DNA of 64,000 nt from CAWKDC01 sp044445605 (lineage in GTDB: Bacteria > Pseudomonadota > Gammaproteobacteria > JABCZS01): positions 1 through 64,000 of the forward strand of contig JBIOEA010000002.1 in assembly GCA_044445605.1 (NCBI GenBank), written 5' to 3'. Positions 17,911 through 26,929 of this stretch are shown one piece after another; position 1 is the first letter of the stretch, and each line of letters begins with the position of its first letter. Below the pieces are notes generated by a model. That model was not told where the DNA came from, did not search any database, and saw only the letters and a program-made list of their open reading frames with translations. The translations under genes and the position numbers were made by a program.

Positions 17911-18690
17911 ATGATGATCGTGAAGAAAAACCCTCCGGCCCTTCGGGCCACCTCCCCCGGATCAAGTCCGGGGCAAGCTCTTAAAAGGGAGGGAATTTAT
18001 AAGGTCGAATACTACGCTTGGCGGCATCTGCCCTTTGCAACATTCCAATCACTCAATACCCTCCTCGCCGTCGTCGATACCCTCAACCGTATTCCAACCG
18101 ACGTGACCGAACCCCATGTCGCTCGCATGAAGCTCGCCTTCTTTCAATCAGACATCGCACGTGCCGCCAGCGGCAATGCGCAGCATCCCGACATACAAGC
18201 GCTCAGTGCCATCCTTAAAACCGAACAACTTGATTTATCCCCGTTCAACGACCTCTGCATCGCCCTCGAAACAGAAATCGATCGCGTCCAATCAATCGAT
18301 GATAACGATCTTAATCGTTACTGCAAACGTAAACGCGGCTCAGTGCTTCTGCTCTGCGGTCAATTACTTAAAAATGCACCGCTGACCGATATTGAAAAAA
18401 CCAACCTCAACAATATCGGCATTTTCATCGAGCGCATAAGCCTTCTGCAAAACAGAGACACTCATCCTGAAAAAATCCATTTGTTCTCACTCAAAGACTT
18501 TTCACAAGCAGATTACATTGCACAAACACGCACGTTTTTTAATAGAAACAATGCGACTCCCGCATTAAAACCCATTTTTTTATTAGCACGACTCTACGAA
18601 GCGCAATTAAATCATTTCGAAAAATCATTGCCACTCAATCCAATGAAATTATTAGCACTCAGTCTTTATTACCGACTCAAAGGATGTTAA
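17911..18690 (+). CDS. Squalene/phytoene synthase-like protein
   Basis: A 259-residue protein that fits the squalene/phytoene synthase (trans-isoprenyl synthase) fold and its NDUFAF6-like non-catalytic relatives. YYAWRHLPFATFQSLNTLLA, RMKLAFFQSDIARAASG and LNRYCKRKRGSVLLLC match family landmarks. The two aspartate-rich DxxxD motifs needed for prenyl condensation are not seen, so it may not be a synthase. Residues 4-30 are encoded by a palindromic repeat (17921-17994), and no in-frame ATG, GTG or TTG lies between the repeat and the conserved region. The stop is directly followed by the yciK start codon, suggesting one operon. Confidence 0.6.
   Translation: MMIVKKNPPALRATSPGSSPGQALKREGIYKVEYYAWRHLPFATFQSLNTLLAVVDTLNRIPTDVTEPHVARMKLAFFQSDIARAASGNAQHPDIQALSAILKTEQLDLSPFNDLCIALETEIDRVQSIDDNDLNRYCKRKRGSVLLLCGQLLKNAPLTDIEKTNLNNIGIFIERISLLQNRDTHPEKIHLFSLKDFSQADYIAQTRTFFNRNNATPALKPIFLLARLYEAQLNHFEKSLPLNPMKLLALSLYYRLKGC
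17921..17994. repeat. Palindromic repeat within a coding 5' end
   Basis: Opens with TGAAGAAAAACCCTCCGG, contains two inner hairpins (GGCCCTTCGGGCC and CCCCGGATCAAGTCCGGGG), and closes with TTAAAAGGGAGGG. It is read through in frame by the SQS/PSY-like gene. Confidence 0.75.
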
Positions 18691-19455
18691 ATGAAAGAAC
18701 AACGTTTGAAAGATCGTGTCATTCTCGTCACTGGCGCAGGTAGCGGCATCGGCCGCGTCGCAGCACTTACGTACGCCAAAGAAGGTGCCACCGTTATTTT
18801 GCTCGGGCGTACACCGCAAACATTAGAAAATGTGTACGATGAAATCATGGCCATGAATGCACCCGAACCCGCCATTCTGCCCCTCGACCTCAAAGGCGCA
18901 AGACTCGAAGATTATCAGCTCGTCACGACGACCATCGAAAAAGAATTGGGCCGCCTCGATGGCATTTTGCATAACGCAGGATGGCTAGGATCCCTCACCC
19001 CATTGTCTCAATATCCTTTGCAACAATGGTTCGATGCGATGCAAATTAATTTGAACGCACCATTTTTGCTCACGCAAGCGTTGTTGCCCTTATTAAAAGA
19101 ATCTCCCGATGCGGCTGTTCTGTTCACCGTCGACAGCGTCGCACAAGAACCGCGCGCCTATTGGGGCGCCTACGGTGTCGCGAAAGCCGGCCTCACCGCG
19201 TTGATGAAAATTTGGGCCGATGAACTGGAATCCAACACATCCGTGCGTGTCAATGCCATCAATCCAGGCCCCGTCGCCACACACCTTCGGAAACATGCCT
19301 ATCCCTTCGAGGATGCCTCCCTTTTGGCGAAACCTGAATCCTTGATGTATGCTTACGTATATTGGATCGGACCAGAGAGTATGGGGAAAACGGGCCAGTG
19401 GGTAAATTGTCAGGATACCTCCGAGACGATCCCAGTGTTGGGGGGTTCTTATTAA
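18691..19455 (+). CDS. yciK: YciK-family short-chain dehydrogenase
   Basis: A 254-residue NAD(P)-dependent short-chain oxidoreductase closely resembling E. coli YciK. The cofactor motif TGAGSGIG is at residues 14-21, HNAG near residue 95, and the catalytic S149, Y161 and K165 (YGVAK) are in place. The conserved C-terminal segment YWIGPES and GKTGQ are typical of YciK. The physiological substrate of YciK is unknown. The ATG directly follows the TAA of the upstream gene, with AAAGGA as ribosome binding site. Confidence 0.9.
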   Translation: MKEQRLKDRVILVTGAGSGIGRVAALTYAKEGATVILLGRTPQTLENVYDEIMAMNAPEPAILPLDLKGARLEDYQLVTTTIEKELGRLDGILHNAGWLGSLTPLSQYPLQQWFDAMQINLNAPFLLTQALLPLLKESPDAAVLFTVDSVAQEPRAYWGAYGVAKAGLTALMKIWADELESNTSVRVNAINPGPVATHLRKHAYPFEDASLLAKPESLMYAYVYWIGPESMGKTGQWVNCQDTSETIPVLGGSY

Positions 19456-19458
19456 GGT

Positions 19459-19511
19459 AGTGAAGAAAAACCACCGCCTCGAAATACTCGGCTGCCCCCT
19501 TAAAAGGGGGC
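19459..19511. repeat. Palindromic repeat, CTCGG version
   Basis: GTGAAGAAAAACCACCGCCTCG, then AAATACTCGG, then CTGCCCCCTTAAAAGGGGGC. It lies between yciK and dapB. Confidence 0.8.
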
Positions 19512-19536
19512 AAAAAAATGTAAGGAAAGAAAATTT

Positions 19537-20196
19537 ATGATCAGCATCATCGTCAACGGCGCACGCGGCCGGATGGGTCAAGAAACAGTTGCAGCCATCA
19601 AAGCTGACCCCCAATTGCATTTGATGGGCGCGCTTAATCGCGGCGATAATCTTGCGGATAATATCAAGGCACTCAAACCTGATGTTGTGATCGACTTCAC
19701 CGTTCCTGACAGTGTATTTGAAAATACCAAAACGATTATTGAATGTGGCGCTCGCCCCGTGGTCGGCACCACAGGACTCACTCTCGGACAAATCGAAGAA
19801 CTCCAAAAAATGTGCCACGCTAAAAAACTCGGCGGGATCATCGCACCAAACTTTTCCCTCGGCGCAGTCCTCATGATGCGCATGGCACAAATGGCAGCCC
19901 CCTATTTCCCCAATGCTGAAATCATTGAGTATCATCATCCCGCTAAAAAAGATGCGCCATCAGGCACATCGATTAAAACAGCTCAACTGATGGGTAACCC
20001 AGATATGCCCATTCATTCCGTGCGTTTGCCCGGCTATGTGGCGTCACAAACAGTCATTTTTGGTGGCGATGAAGAAACTCTCACGATCCATCACAACAGC
20101 ACGCATCGCAAAGCATTTATGCCTGGCGTGCGGATGGCTTGCAAAAAAGTGATGACATTGGATGAGTTGGTATATGGGCTTGAGAAGCTGATTTAG
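19537..20196 (+). CDS. dapB: 4-hydroxy-tetrahydrodipicolinate reductase
   Basis: A 219-residue dihydrodipicolinate reductase, which uses NAD(P)H to reduce the DapA product in lysine and diaminopimelate synthesis. The nucleotide motif GARGRMG is at residues 8-14. The catalytic block EYHHPAKKDAPSGTS holds H133 and K137. The protein is shorter than E. coli DapB (273) but in the range of compact forms from other bacteria; the missing part is mostly in the N-terminal domain loops. AAGGAAAG lies before the ATG. Its last 80 bases overlap the 3' end of a converging ATP-grasp gene. Confidence 0.92.
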   Translation: MISIIVNGARGRMGQETVAAIKADPQLHLMGALNRGDNLADNIKALKPDVVIDFTVPDSVFENTKTIIECGARPVVGTTGLTLGQIEELQKMCHAKKLGGIIAPNFSLGAVLMMRMAQMAAPYFPNAEIIEYHHPAKKDAPSGTSIKTAQLMGNPDMPIHSVRLPGYVASQTVIFGGDEETLTIHHNSTHRKAFMPGVRMACKKVMTLDELVYGLEKLI

Positions 20197-21361
20197 CGTC
20201 TCCCTCAATCGACCAATCTACATTATAAAATATCGCTTGTTCAGGCGTTTTATGGTATCGATAATATTGCAAGAAAAAATGAACCCCTATCAAAGGTAAC
20301 GCTAATGTCGGTATCGGGTCATCCCTTTCAAATATCACTTCTTTACTGTTCACAAAATAATGGAACCATGTCGCGTAATCACCTTTTACCGTCAATCCTA
20401 AAATGCGCAGCATCGCCACACGACTGACTTGCCTGGCTTGCTCAGGACAAATTGTTTTAAAAGATTGTAATCCAAAAAAATGATCGTCAATATGATCACA
20501 TGCTTCTACTAAATGGATCCCATTCGTAATCCGAGGATTGCATTCAATGGCCCATAAGGTGCCATCTTTTTTGCGAATCAAATCAAAACCTAACATGCCA
20601 GAAAATTGCGCTGCAGCAACTATCGTCGAGGCGAATGCTAAAATAGCAGTATCCTCAATTGCCTTGAAACACACGGCTGCACCATTTTGACGGAAAATGT
20701 AAAGTGGTTTGTAAATCGCATGGCAGCTTAATTGCCCTTTATGCGCAATGCCAAAAGTGCAAAAACCTTCACCTTCAATAAATTCTTGAACCAACGAAGG
20801 AAATGATGCGTCTGCTTGTATCGCGTCCGCAATCGTTTCAATCTTCAATACTTCAACACCACCACCTGTGTAAATGGGCTTTAAGATATGTGGATAAGGA
20901 ATATTACCTTGTTGCAACCTATCGAGATATTCTTCCCTGGTCTGTATGACACATGTCTGTGGCACATTGAGCCCAAGGCTTTCCATCCAGGCAATGAATT
21001 TTTGCTTGTTATTGAGTTTATCGATGGTTTCAATGTCATCACAAAACACCGTCGTACACTTGCTTAATTCGGCTTTGTACTTCGCGATGAAATACACCTC
21101 ATCGTACGTGGGAATTAAATAATCAATTTTATGGGCGGTAATAATATTGTTGAGTGTTCTCACAAAGCCCGCCTCATCAACAAGCGGGCTTGGGACAACA
21201 AATGACTTTTTCACCGCATTCGAAAAGGTACAAAAATGAATGCGTTGTGCTTCTGCTACATAAACCTCATGCCCTAACCGACTGAAATGTCTTGCTAAAT
21301 CTAGCGTGGCAGGACCACGTCCGCCGGTTAACAGAATGCGTTTCATGGTGTTCATTCTCAC
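20117..21361 (-). CDS. ATP-grasp carboxylate-amine ligase
   Basis: A 414-residue ATP-grasp enzyme, a fold that activates a carboxylate as acyl phosphate and joins it to an amine or other nucleophile. The N-terminal domain begins KRILLTGGRGPATLDLAR. The nucleotide-binding part has PHILKPIYTGGGVEVLK and LVQEFIEGEGFCTFG, and the metal site is AIECNPRITNG. Substrates cannot be told. The frame opens at GTG 21361, overlapping the stop of the upstream SDR (GTGA), with alternative ATGs at 21355 and 21346. The C-terminal 27 codons overlap the end of dapB, so the tail is not conserved family sequence. Confidence 0.78.
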   Translation of the reverse strand: MRMNTMKRILLTGGRGPATLDLARHFSRLGHEVYVAEAQRIHFCTFSNAVKKSFVVPSPLVDEAGFVRTLNNIITAHKIDYLIPTYDEVYFIAKYKAELSKCTTVFCDDIETIDKLNNKQKFIAWMESLGLNVPQTCVIQTREEYLDRLQQGNIPYPHILKPIYTGGGVEVLKIETIADAIQADASFPSLVQEFIEGEGFCTFGIAHKGQLSCHAIYKPLYIFRQNGAAVCFKAIEDTAILAFASTIVAAAQFSGMLGFDLIRKKDGTLWAIECNPRITNGIHLVEACDHIDDHFFGLQSFKTICPEQARQVSRVAMLRILGLTVKGDYATWFHYFVNSKEVIFERDDPIPTLALPLIGVHFFLQYYRYHKTPEQAIFYNVDWSIEGDAKSASQAHIPTHPMSSLFCKPSARQA

Positions 21362-22182
21362 TCCGCTAAAAAGAGATCCGGGAATAGGCTTACCTCTTTA
21401 TTAACGGCGTAATGACTGAAATCTTTAACACCCGTTTCCCTGAGGATCGCCTCGTCCACACAGAAATTTCCTGTGAATTCCTTCGCATTGCGCGTCAAAA
21501 TGACGTGTGCAGCATCGGCCACAATGGCAGGAATACGGCTGGCTTGCATGATTTCTTTGGGGAAATTCACCTCAATCGCTGCTGTCGCAATCGTCGTTCT
21601 GGGCCACAGAGAGTTGACAGCAACACCAAAGGGTTTGAACTCGCCCGACATCCCCAATGTGCACATGCTCATCCCATACTTGGACATCGTATAGGCCACA
21701 TGATGTTTAAACCAGCGCTGTTCCATCGATAATGGAGGCGATAAATTTAAAATATGACCATTCTCGGATTTTTTCAATAACGGTAAACAGGCTTGCGAAC
21801 ACGCAAATGTGCCGCGCACATTGACCGAAAACATTAAATCAAACCGTTTCATCGAAGTGTTTTCTGTGTTCGTCATCGAGATCGCGCTGGCATTGTTCAC
21901 CAGAATATCTAATCCACCAAACGTCTCTTGAATTTCACGCACAACCGCTGCAATGTTTTCTTCATCACGAACGTCTAATTTCAATGCTAATGCGCGTCCA
22001 CCTAAATCCTCCACTTCCGCTGCAACGGATTGTATCGTGCCCGGTAATTTCGGATTAGGTGCATCGCTCTTTGCTGCAATCACCACATTTGCGCCGTCTT
22101 TCGCCGCACGTAATGCAATCTCACGCCCTATTCCACGGCTCGCGCCCGTGATCAAGATCGTTTTGTTTTTTAAAGAATTCAT
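21358..22182 (-). CDS. Short-chain dehydrogenase, HSDL2-like
   Basis: A 274-residue short-chain dehydrogenase/reductase resembling the HSDL2 subgroup, which is linked to lipid metabolism. TGASRGIG is at residues 12-19. NNASAI, the NLSPP serine and the YTMSK pair follow, and the late segment SLWPRTTIATAA is a hallmark of HSDL2-like proteins. I start it at the ATG at 22182, with GGGAG six bases upstream; a TTG precedes it. It overlaps the ATP-grasp gene and lies downstream of the Aas-like gene, so the three may share a job in lipid or fatty-acid chemistry. That is an inference. Confidence 0.82.
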   Translation of the reverse strand: MNSLKNKTILITGASRGIGREIALRAAKDGANVVIAAKSDAPNPKLPGTIQSVAAEVEDLGGRALALKLDVRDEENIAAVVREIQETFGGLDILVNNASAISMTNTENTSMKRFDLMFSVNVRGTFACSQACLPLLKKSENGHILNLSPPLSMEQRWFKHHVAYTMSKYGMSMCTLGMSGEFKPFGVAVNSLWPRTTIATAAIEVNFPKEIMQASRIPAIVADAAHVILTRNAKEFTGNFCVDEAILRETGVKDFSHYAVNKEVSLFPDLFLAE

Positions 22183-22205
22183 CAATAGCTCCCTTTGTGT
22201 ATTGC

Positions 22206-22281
22206 AAAAAAAAATCCCCCGCCTCGGATAGGCGAAAGATGTTTCGCCCCTACAGGCTGCCCCTTTTCCAAAGAGGGCCTA
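22206..22281. repeat. Palindromic repeat with nested short module
   Basis: AAAAATCCCCCGCCTCGG, then the full module AGGCGAAAGATGTTTCGCCCC, then CTGCCCCTTTTCCAAAGAGGGC. It abuts and seems to provide the stop codon of the Aas-like gene at 22279. Confidence 0.8.
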
Positions 22282-25200
22282 AGACATGACGTCGCTCATC
22301 TCATCAAAAAATAAAAATCCTTCATCATCAATCAGTGCCATGGTGCCCGTAGATGTCCAACCAGACATGTAATCCCATGGGGATACTTCCATGTCATCCA
22401 AATAGCCCAACATCTTAAAAGGTGTTTTCACCCACAACTCACCACGCTCACCGTGTGGCAATTCCTTCTCCGTCTCAGGAGATACAATCTTAACCGATAC
22501 ATAGGGCAATGGCTGCCCTGCTGACCCCGGCTTCGAACCCCGCTGCAAATGCCCCGGTGCTCTCACATTCGGCACGTTCATTGAAATCGGCCCGAGCTCC
22601 GGTGTGCCGTATCCCTCCAGCAATAATAATCCAAAACGATCTTCAAAACGTGCAAGAAAAGCCGTATCCATCGGCTCACCATACGAAATAGCAAATCGAA
22701 TATAACTGAAATCTTCCGGACGCACTTCTCCATAATACCGCTGATACGTTTTTGCAACATCAAATAAGATGGTCGCACGTGTCCGGCGAATGTAGGCACC
22801 AATCTCTTTAGGCTCGCGCTTGGCATCACCATAATAAAATACACCCATGCCTGATAATAACGGGAACCAGAATGATCCTAGAATACCCATCGTCGTGTAA
22901 AAAGGGACAACGCCAATCACACGATCACGGCTACTCGTATCATCAAATACTTGAGAGAAACTTAGCACCGGCGCAATCACCGCTTTATGCGATAACGCGA
23001 CCGGATGCTTCTCTTCGGTATGCGTCCAAACCACCACGGCAGGATCATGCGGATTCTTCATCGGCAAACCCAATACTCGCATGCACCAGCCAGCAGGAAT
23101 AAATAACAACGCACGAATATAATAAGGGTAAATGGCGCTTATCGACGCTTCCCACGCGCGCAGATCTTCAAGCCCTGCTGGCGCTGCATCGCCCAATGCC
23201 GCAATACGTTCCGATGTGGTGAACACATGTTTTAACTGTGCTCGCTGCATGTGTGCCACTAATTTGGCTGGGTCTTGTGATAATGGCAAATTAACCACCA
23301 TCTTTCCAGAAAAAATGATCGCTAAATTTAATACCATGGCATCAACGCTAGGCGGTAACCACAACCCTACCCGATCAATGTCTGCGTATTGCGCCTGTAA
23401 CCGTTTGGCAAGGCTAACACTCTTTGCCAACAACGTGCTGTAACTTAATGTTACCCCTGTGTGATCACCCGCACCGAGTTGCCATGAACGCCAGCGAATC
23501 GCTTGCAATAAACGAATCGGTAAAATATCGTGACTGGATTGAGACCGTGCTTGTGCCAACACACCTAACTCTTGGACTTCCTTGCGCACTTCCCAGGCTT
23601 TACTGTTTCCAGGCATGGCCTTACCAAAAGAAACACCCACTTCAATCGGGATACGCCGTGGTAACTTCCAGAAAAAACGCCCTTTCGCATATGAAAAAAT
23701 ACTGTCCCATAACTTGTCTAAATGCACAGGAATGATCGGCGCATCTACGCCTTCCATGATACGTTCAAACCCTCGCTTGAATGGCAACATGTTCCCGGTG
23801 CGCGTGATACGGCCTTCCGCAAAAATGCATACGACGTGGCCAGACACCAATGCTTCGCGCGCCGCCATTAACGCTGCTTCCACCCCATCCGATCCCGCTT
23901 GAATCGGTATCGCATGTGCCATGTCGAGCACCCACTTGAAGGCCTTCATTTCATAATAATCACGGTGGACAAGATAACGAATGAAGCGGGGTACCACAGC
24001 CGTCAACAACAACGCATCAATGAATGAGACATGGTTACATACAATGAGCGCAGGACCGGTCGCAGGCAAATTATCGGCATTGTACACACGCACGCGGTAA
24101 ATCGTGTGCATGATAATGAACAGCATGAAGCGGATAAAAAAAGCAGGCAATAAATACACCGCAAAACCGGTGGCACACAATGCTACTACACCCCAGAATA
24201 AAAACATCTCAGATGGAGTGAAAGAAAATAGGTACTGCAGCGCGAGTGTCAGGAGCAACCCTCCTGCCATCGACAAATCCGCAAAAAAGTTATTGGTCGC
24301 AATCAACCGTCCCTTTTGACGAGGCTGCGGCAAATCTTGCAGCAATGCTTTTAAAGGTACTATATATAAGCCTGTGAAAATACTCGCCATGCCCAGCAAT
24401 ACATAAGTACCTACGATCTTTGGCTCAAAATATCCTACACAGGTAATACCAATCGCTGTCCCCATCAACCCCAGTGGAATCAACCCATACTCGATCCGCT
24501 CCCCTGAGATCCTTCCCGCTAATAAACTCCCTATACTGATACCCACGGCCGTCATCACCATCAAAAAGCCCGTGCCAGCATGCGTTGTGTGTAATACTTT
24601 TTCAGCGTAAAGCAATAAGTTGGTTTGGAACACCATTGCCAAACACCAGAAAAAACTGATCCCCGCAACCACCAACGTTAAAAAGCGATGACCGCGTAAT
24701 ACACTGATCCCCGCGTACACCTCTGAAAAAGGATCCAATCGAAATGAACGACGCTTGGCTTTTGCCAAGACCTTGGGGATAAATACACTCGAAAAAATCC
24801 CGAGTATGGAAATCATGATTAATACGCTTGCAATGACCCACATCTCATGACGAAAGATATCTAATAAAATGCCTGAAAAAGCACCGCCCAATATAATAGC
24901 GATGTACGTGGTCATTTCCATGAGGCCATTCGCACGAGATAACGCTTCCCTGGGAACAAGCTCGGGCACAATCCCATATTTAGAAGGACTGAAAAACGCG
25001 GTTTGTGTTGCCATCGCAAAAACAACACCTAATAATAGAGCGTGACCTTCATGCTCTAACGCGCCCACAGCCAGGACCATGCACACTAATTCAGCACATT
25101 TGGTCATGATGATCACTTTGCGTTTACTGAATTTATCCGCCAAAAAACCGGCGTATCCCGAAAATAAAATACCCGGGACTAAAAAAATCAAACCCGTCAA

Positions 25201-25380
25201 CGTGATCGTTTCGCCATGAACGGCAGTTTCAACTAATAGGAGAGAAACAAGTAAGCGATATAAGTTATCATTGAGTGCGCCGAGAAACTGTGTCACCAAA
25301 AAAGCGACAAAGCCTTTCTGTGATAATAAATCTTTATAGGAATGAATTTCTTTAATCTGTGTATTCTGAGTTTCGTCCAT
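22279..25380 (-). CDS. LplT-Aas-like MFS/acyltransferase, adenylation domain decayed
   Basis: A 1033-residue fusion: an MFS transporter resembling LplT (about residues 1-410), a PlsC-type acyltransferase (about 430-620) and an AMP-binding domain (about 640-1033). The architecture is that of lysophospholipid transporter/acyl-ACP synthetase-acyltransferases, which import and re-acylate lysophospholipids. The acyltransferase is intact: NHVSFID and FAEGRITRTG hold the HX4D and second conserved box. The adenylation domain is not: the phosphate-binding loop, usually TSGSxGxPKG, reads THTEEKHPVALSH, and the C-terminal subdomain with the catalytic lysine is missing, the frame ending in FFDEMSDVMS at a palindromic repeat. 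The start overlaps the pilX-like gene by 29 bases. Confidence 0.82.
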   Translation of the reverse strand: MDETQNTQIKEIHSYKDLLSQKGFVAFLVTQFLGALNDNLYRLLVSLLLVETAVHGETITLTGLIFLVPGILFSGYAGFLADKFSKRKVIIMTKCAELVCMVLAVGALEHEGHALLLGVVFAMATQTAFFSPSKYGIVPELVPREALSRANGLMEMTTYIAIILGGAFSGILLDIFRHEMWVIASVLIMISILGIFSSVFIPKVLAKAKRRSFRLDPFSEVYAGISVLRGHRFLTLVVAGISFFWCLAMVFQTNLLLYAEKVLHTTHAGTGFLMVMTAVGISIGSLLAGRISGERIEYGLIPLGLMGTAIGITCVGYFEPKIVGTYVLLGMASIFTGLYIVPLKALLQDLPQPRQKGRLIATNNFFADLSMAGGLLLTLALQYLFSFTPSEMFLFWGVVALCATGFAVYLLPAFFIRFMLFIIMHTIYRVRVYNADNLPATGPALIVCNHVSFIDALLLTAVVPRFIRYLVHRDYYEMKAFKWVLDMAHAIPIQAGSDGVEAALMAAREALVSGHVVCIFAEGRITRTGNMLPFKRGFERIMEGVDAPIIPVHLDKLWDSIFSYAKGRFFWKLPRRIPIEVGVSFGKAMPGNSKAWEVRKEVQELGVLAQARSQSSHDILPIRLLQAIRWRSWQLGAGDHTGVTLSYSTLLAKSVSLAKRLQAQYADIDRVGLWLPPSVDAMVLNLAIIFSGKMVVNLPLSQDPAKLVAHMQRAQLKHVFTTSERIAALGDAAPAGLEDLRAWEASISAIYPYYIRALLFIPAGWCMRVLGLPMKNPHDPAVVVWTHTEEKHPVALSHKAVIAPVLSFSQVFDDTSSRDRVIGVVPFYTTMGILGSFWFPLLSGMGVFYYGDAKREPKEIGAYIRRTRATILFDVAKTYQRYYGEVRPEDFSYIRFAISYGEPMDTAFLARFEDRFGLLLLEGYGTPELGPISMNVPNVRAPGHLQRGSKPGSAGQPLPYVSVKIVSPETEKELPHGERGELWVKTPFKMLGYLDDMEVSPWDYMSGWTSTGTMALIDDEGFLFFDEMSDVMS

Positions 25381-25855
25381 CGGTTCCCCCCTCCGATATT
25401 ATACACGACAGTCGACGACACATAGTTTCTTCGCAGCTAATCACGCATTGTTTTTTCAATACCCCTCCCAATGGGTGATACCCCAGGGCATTTAACCGGT
25501 AAATTGTTTGTTTGTTAGGTAGCCCTTCTGTAATAATATGCACTTCGCCTCCCCATTCCGTCATCTCATGATAGGCCCCCGGATACATTTGCCATGAAGA
25601 TAACGGTTCGTTCGGCCATTGGTTGATATTACCCATGGGCGCCATCGCTTGCGGGAGTTGAGCAGGTGACTCCATGAAACGTAACAACGCCATATCAACC
25701 GCATGATCCATTCGAATAGCGGTATCATGCCATTGGTTGACCCGGATTGCCTGAACCTGGTGATTCGATAGGGAGAGCATCCCCATCGCTAATATCACAA
25801 GGAGTAACATGACCATCCAGAGGATTTCTCCTTTTGTATTTCGATGTAACGTCAT
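25352..25855 (-). CDS. PilX-like minor pilin
   Basis: A 167-residue protein in the place of the type IV pilus minor pilin PilX. The N-terminus MTLHRNTKGEILWMVMLLLVILAMGML resembles the PilX opening: a short basic leader, then a long hydrophobic helix. The pilin position-5 glutamate is absent, as often seen in PilX. Two cysteine pairs near the C-terminus could form disulfides. It follows the pilW-like gene by 12 bases, and its 3' end overlaps the next gene. Family assignment rests mainly on context and the N-terminus. Confidence 0.6.
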   Translation of the reverse strand: MTLHRNTKGEILWMVMLLLVILAMGMLSLSNHQVQAIRVNQWHDTAIRMDHAVDMALLRFMESPAQLPQAMAPMGNINQWPNEPLSSWQMYPGAYHEMTEWGGEVHIITEGLPNKQTIYRLNALGYHPLGGVLKKQCVISCEETMCRRLSCIISEGGTDGRNSEYTD

Positions 25856-25867
25856 GAGATATCCCGC

Positions 25868-26581
25868 CTACGAGTGATGGTTATCTTGCCCAAACCAAAT
25901 ACTGATAGGCTCTCCTGCATACGTCACCGTCACTTTCAATAACCCCCCTTCAGGTTCACACTGAAATGATGCCAATCCCGTCAAGATATTTACCGCATCC
26001 GCCATCGGCAATAACGTTTTTTGCATCAGTTCTAAACCATCATCCCCTTTCTGCATATACACTGCAATAATCTGCCACGAAGCGATGACAGCATAGTGGT
26101 CATATCCGGGAAGCAGTGTGGGATAAACATCGCGATAAACAATATCCGCTTTCAATCCGTCGGCCATCACAAACCATCCTGATTTGGGTATAAACGAGGT
26201 GTTTGCATATTCAATGATCACTACGTCAGTCCCCGAGGCCACTTTGTGACTGAGTACAGCTGGCAAAGGCGGGTTCCAGTTCTTGCCATTGGCGCGGTGT
26301 AGGGTAATGGATTGATCTGGCATTCGAGAATTCGGTATTTGCCCATGGACCGTGATGGGCAAACCACTTGATACCGATTGCATCCCTAAAAATCCCGCTC
26401 GACGTATCAACGGATCCAACCGCAACAAAAGTTGCCGCACCGTGTCAAGCCGTTGAATATCATCCGTCACCGTTATTATTGCTTTTTGTTGAATCACAAA
26501 CATGCCCTCACATATTATTAAAATCCAGGCGAATAAACCCATTGCCATCAAACATTCGAGCAGAGAAAATCCTTTGCTCAT
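25868..26581 (-). CDS. PilW-like minor pilin
   Basis: A 237-residue type IV pilus minor pilin of the PilW type. The prepilin leader and helix MSKGFSLLECLMAMGLF give a clear prepilin-peptidase site after the glycine, with glutamate at mature position 5. The start is the ATG at 26581, which overlaps the stop of the upstream pilin gene (ATGA); longer in-frame starts would extend the leader past its usual length. Minor pilins prime assembly of the pilus fibre. In this window the operon has only the V/W/X-like members; pilE and pilY1 are not adjacent. Confidence 0.75.
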   Translation of the reverse strand: MSKGFSLLECLMAMGLFAWILIICEGMFVIQQKAIITVTDDIQRLDTVRQLLLRLDPLIRRAGFLGMQSVSSGLPITVHGQIPNSRMPDQSITLHRANGKNWNPPLPAVLSHKVASGTDVVIIEYANTSFIPKSGWFVMADGLKADIVYRDVYPTLLPGYDHYAVIASWQIIAVYMQKGDDGLELMQKTLLPMADAVNILTGLASFQCEPEGGLLKVTVTYAGEPISIWFGQDNHHS

Positions 26582-26898
26582 TCTAAAAGCCAACATCCAT
26601 CGCCCTCCCAACACACATGAATGGCGCCTTCACGTTGCCAGGCAATCTGTGAAACCGGCGCGGGCAATGCCCTTTCTAAGCTTTGTTGCCAGCCCTGTTG
26701 TGCGTGACTCGAATAAAAATGCTGAATATGACGCGCACTCGCTGCATGCATGACCACCCACGCCTGCGCTTGTAATATTTTTTGTGCCTGAAGTGATTTA
26801 ACGTGCAATTTTAACAACAATGATAATCCAATACCCGCACAGAAAAGTGCGATAGCACATTGCAGCAGGAGGTAACCATGTTGATTTTTGCTCATCAT
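26578..26898 (-). CDS. PilV-like minor pilin
   Basis: A 106-residue small pilin-like protein at the head of the minor pilin operon. MMSKNQHGYLLLQCAIALFCAGIGL gives a leader ending in glycine and a hydrophobic helix, but mature position 5 is glutamine instead of glutamate. C-terminal cysteines in HVCWEGDGC may pair. A consensus promoter lies 32-59 bases upstream. The PilV assignment is from position in the operon. Confidence 0.6.
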   Translation of the reverse strand: MMSKNQHGYLLLQCAIALFCAGIGLSLLLKLHVKSLQAQKILQAQAWVVMHAASARHIQHFYSSHAQQGWQQSLERALPAPVSQIAWQREGAIHVCWEGDGCWLLE

Positions 26899-26929
26899 AT
26901 ATTCTTGTTTTTAGAGTGATGTGAGCAAG

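Noticed and set aside
19093..19938. 281-codon minus-strand frame across yciK and dapB
   Set aside because: Both sense genes are complete and conserved; the frame is a shadow and lacks a ribosome binding site.
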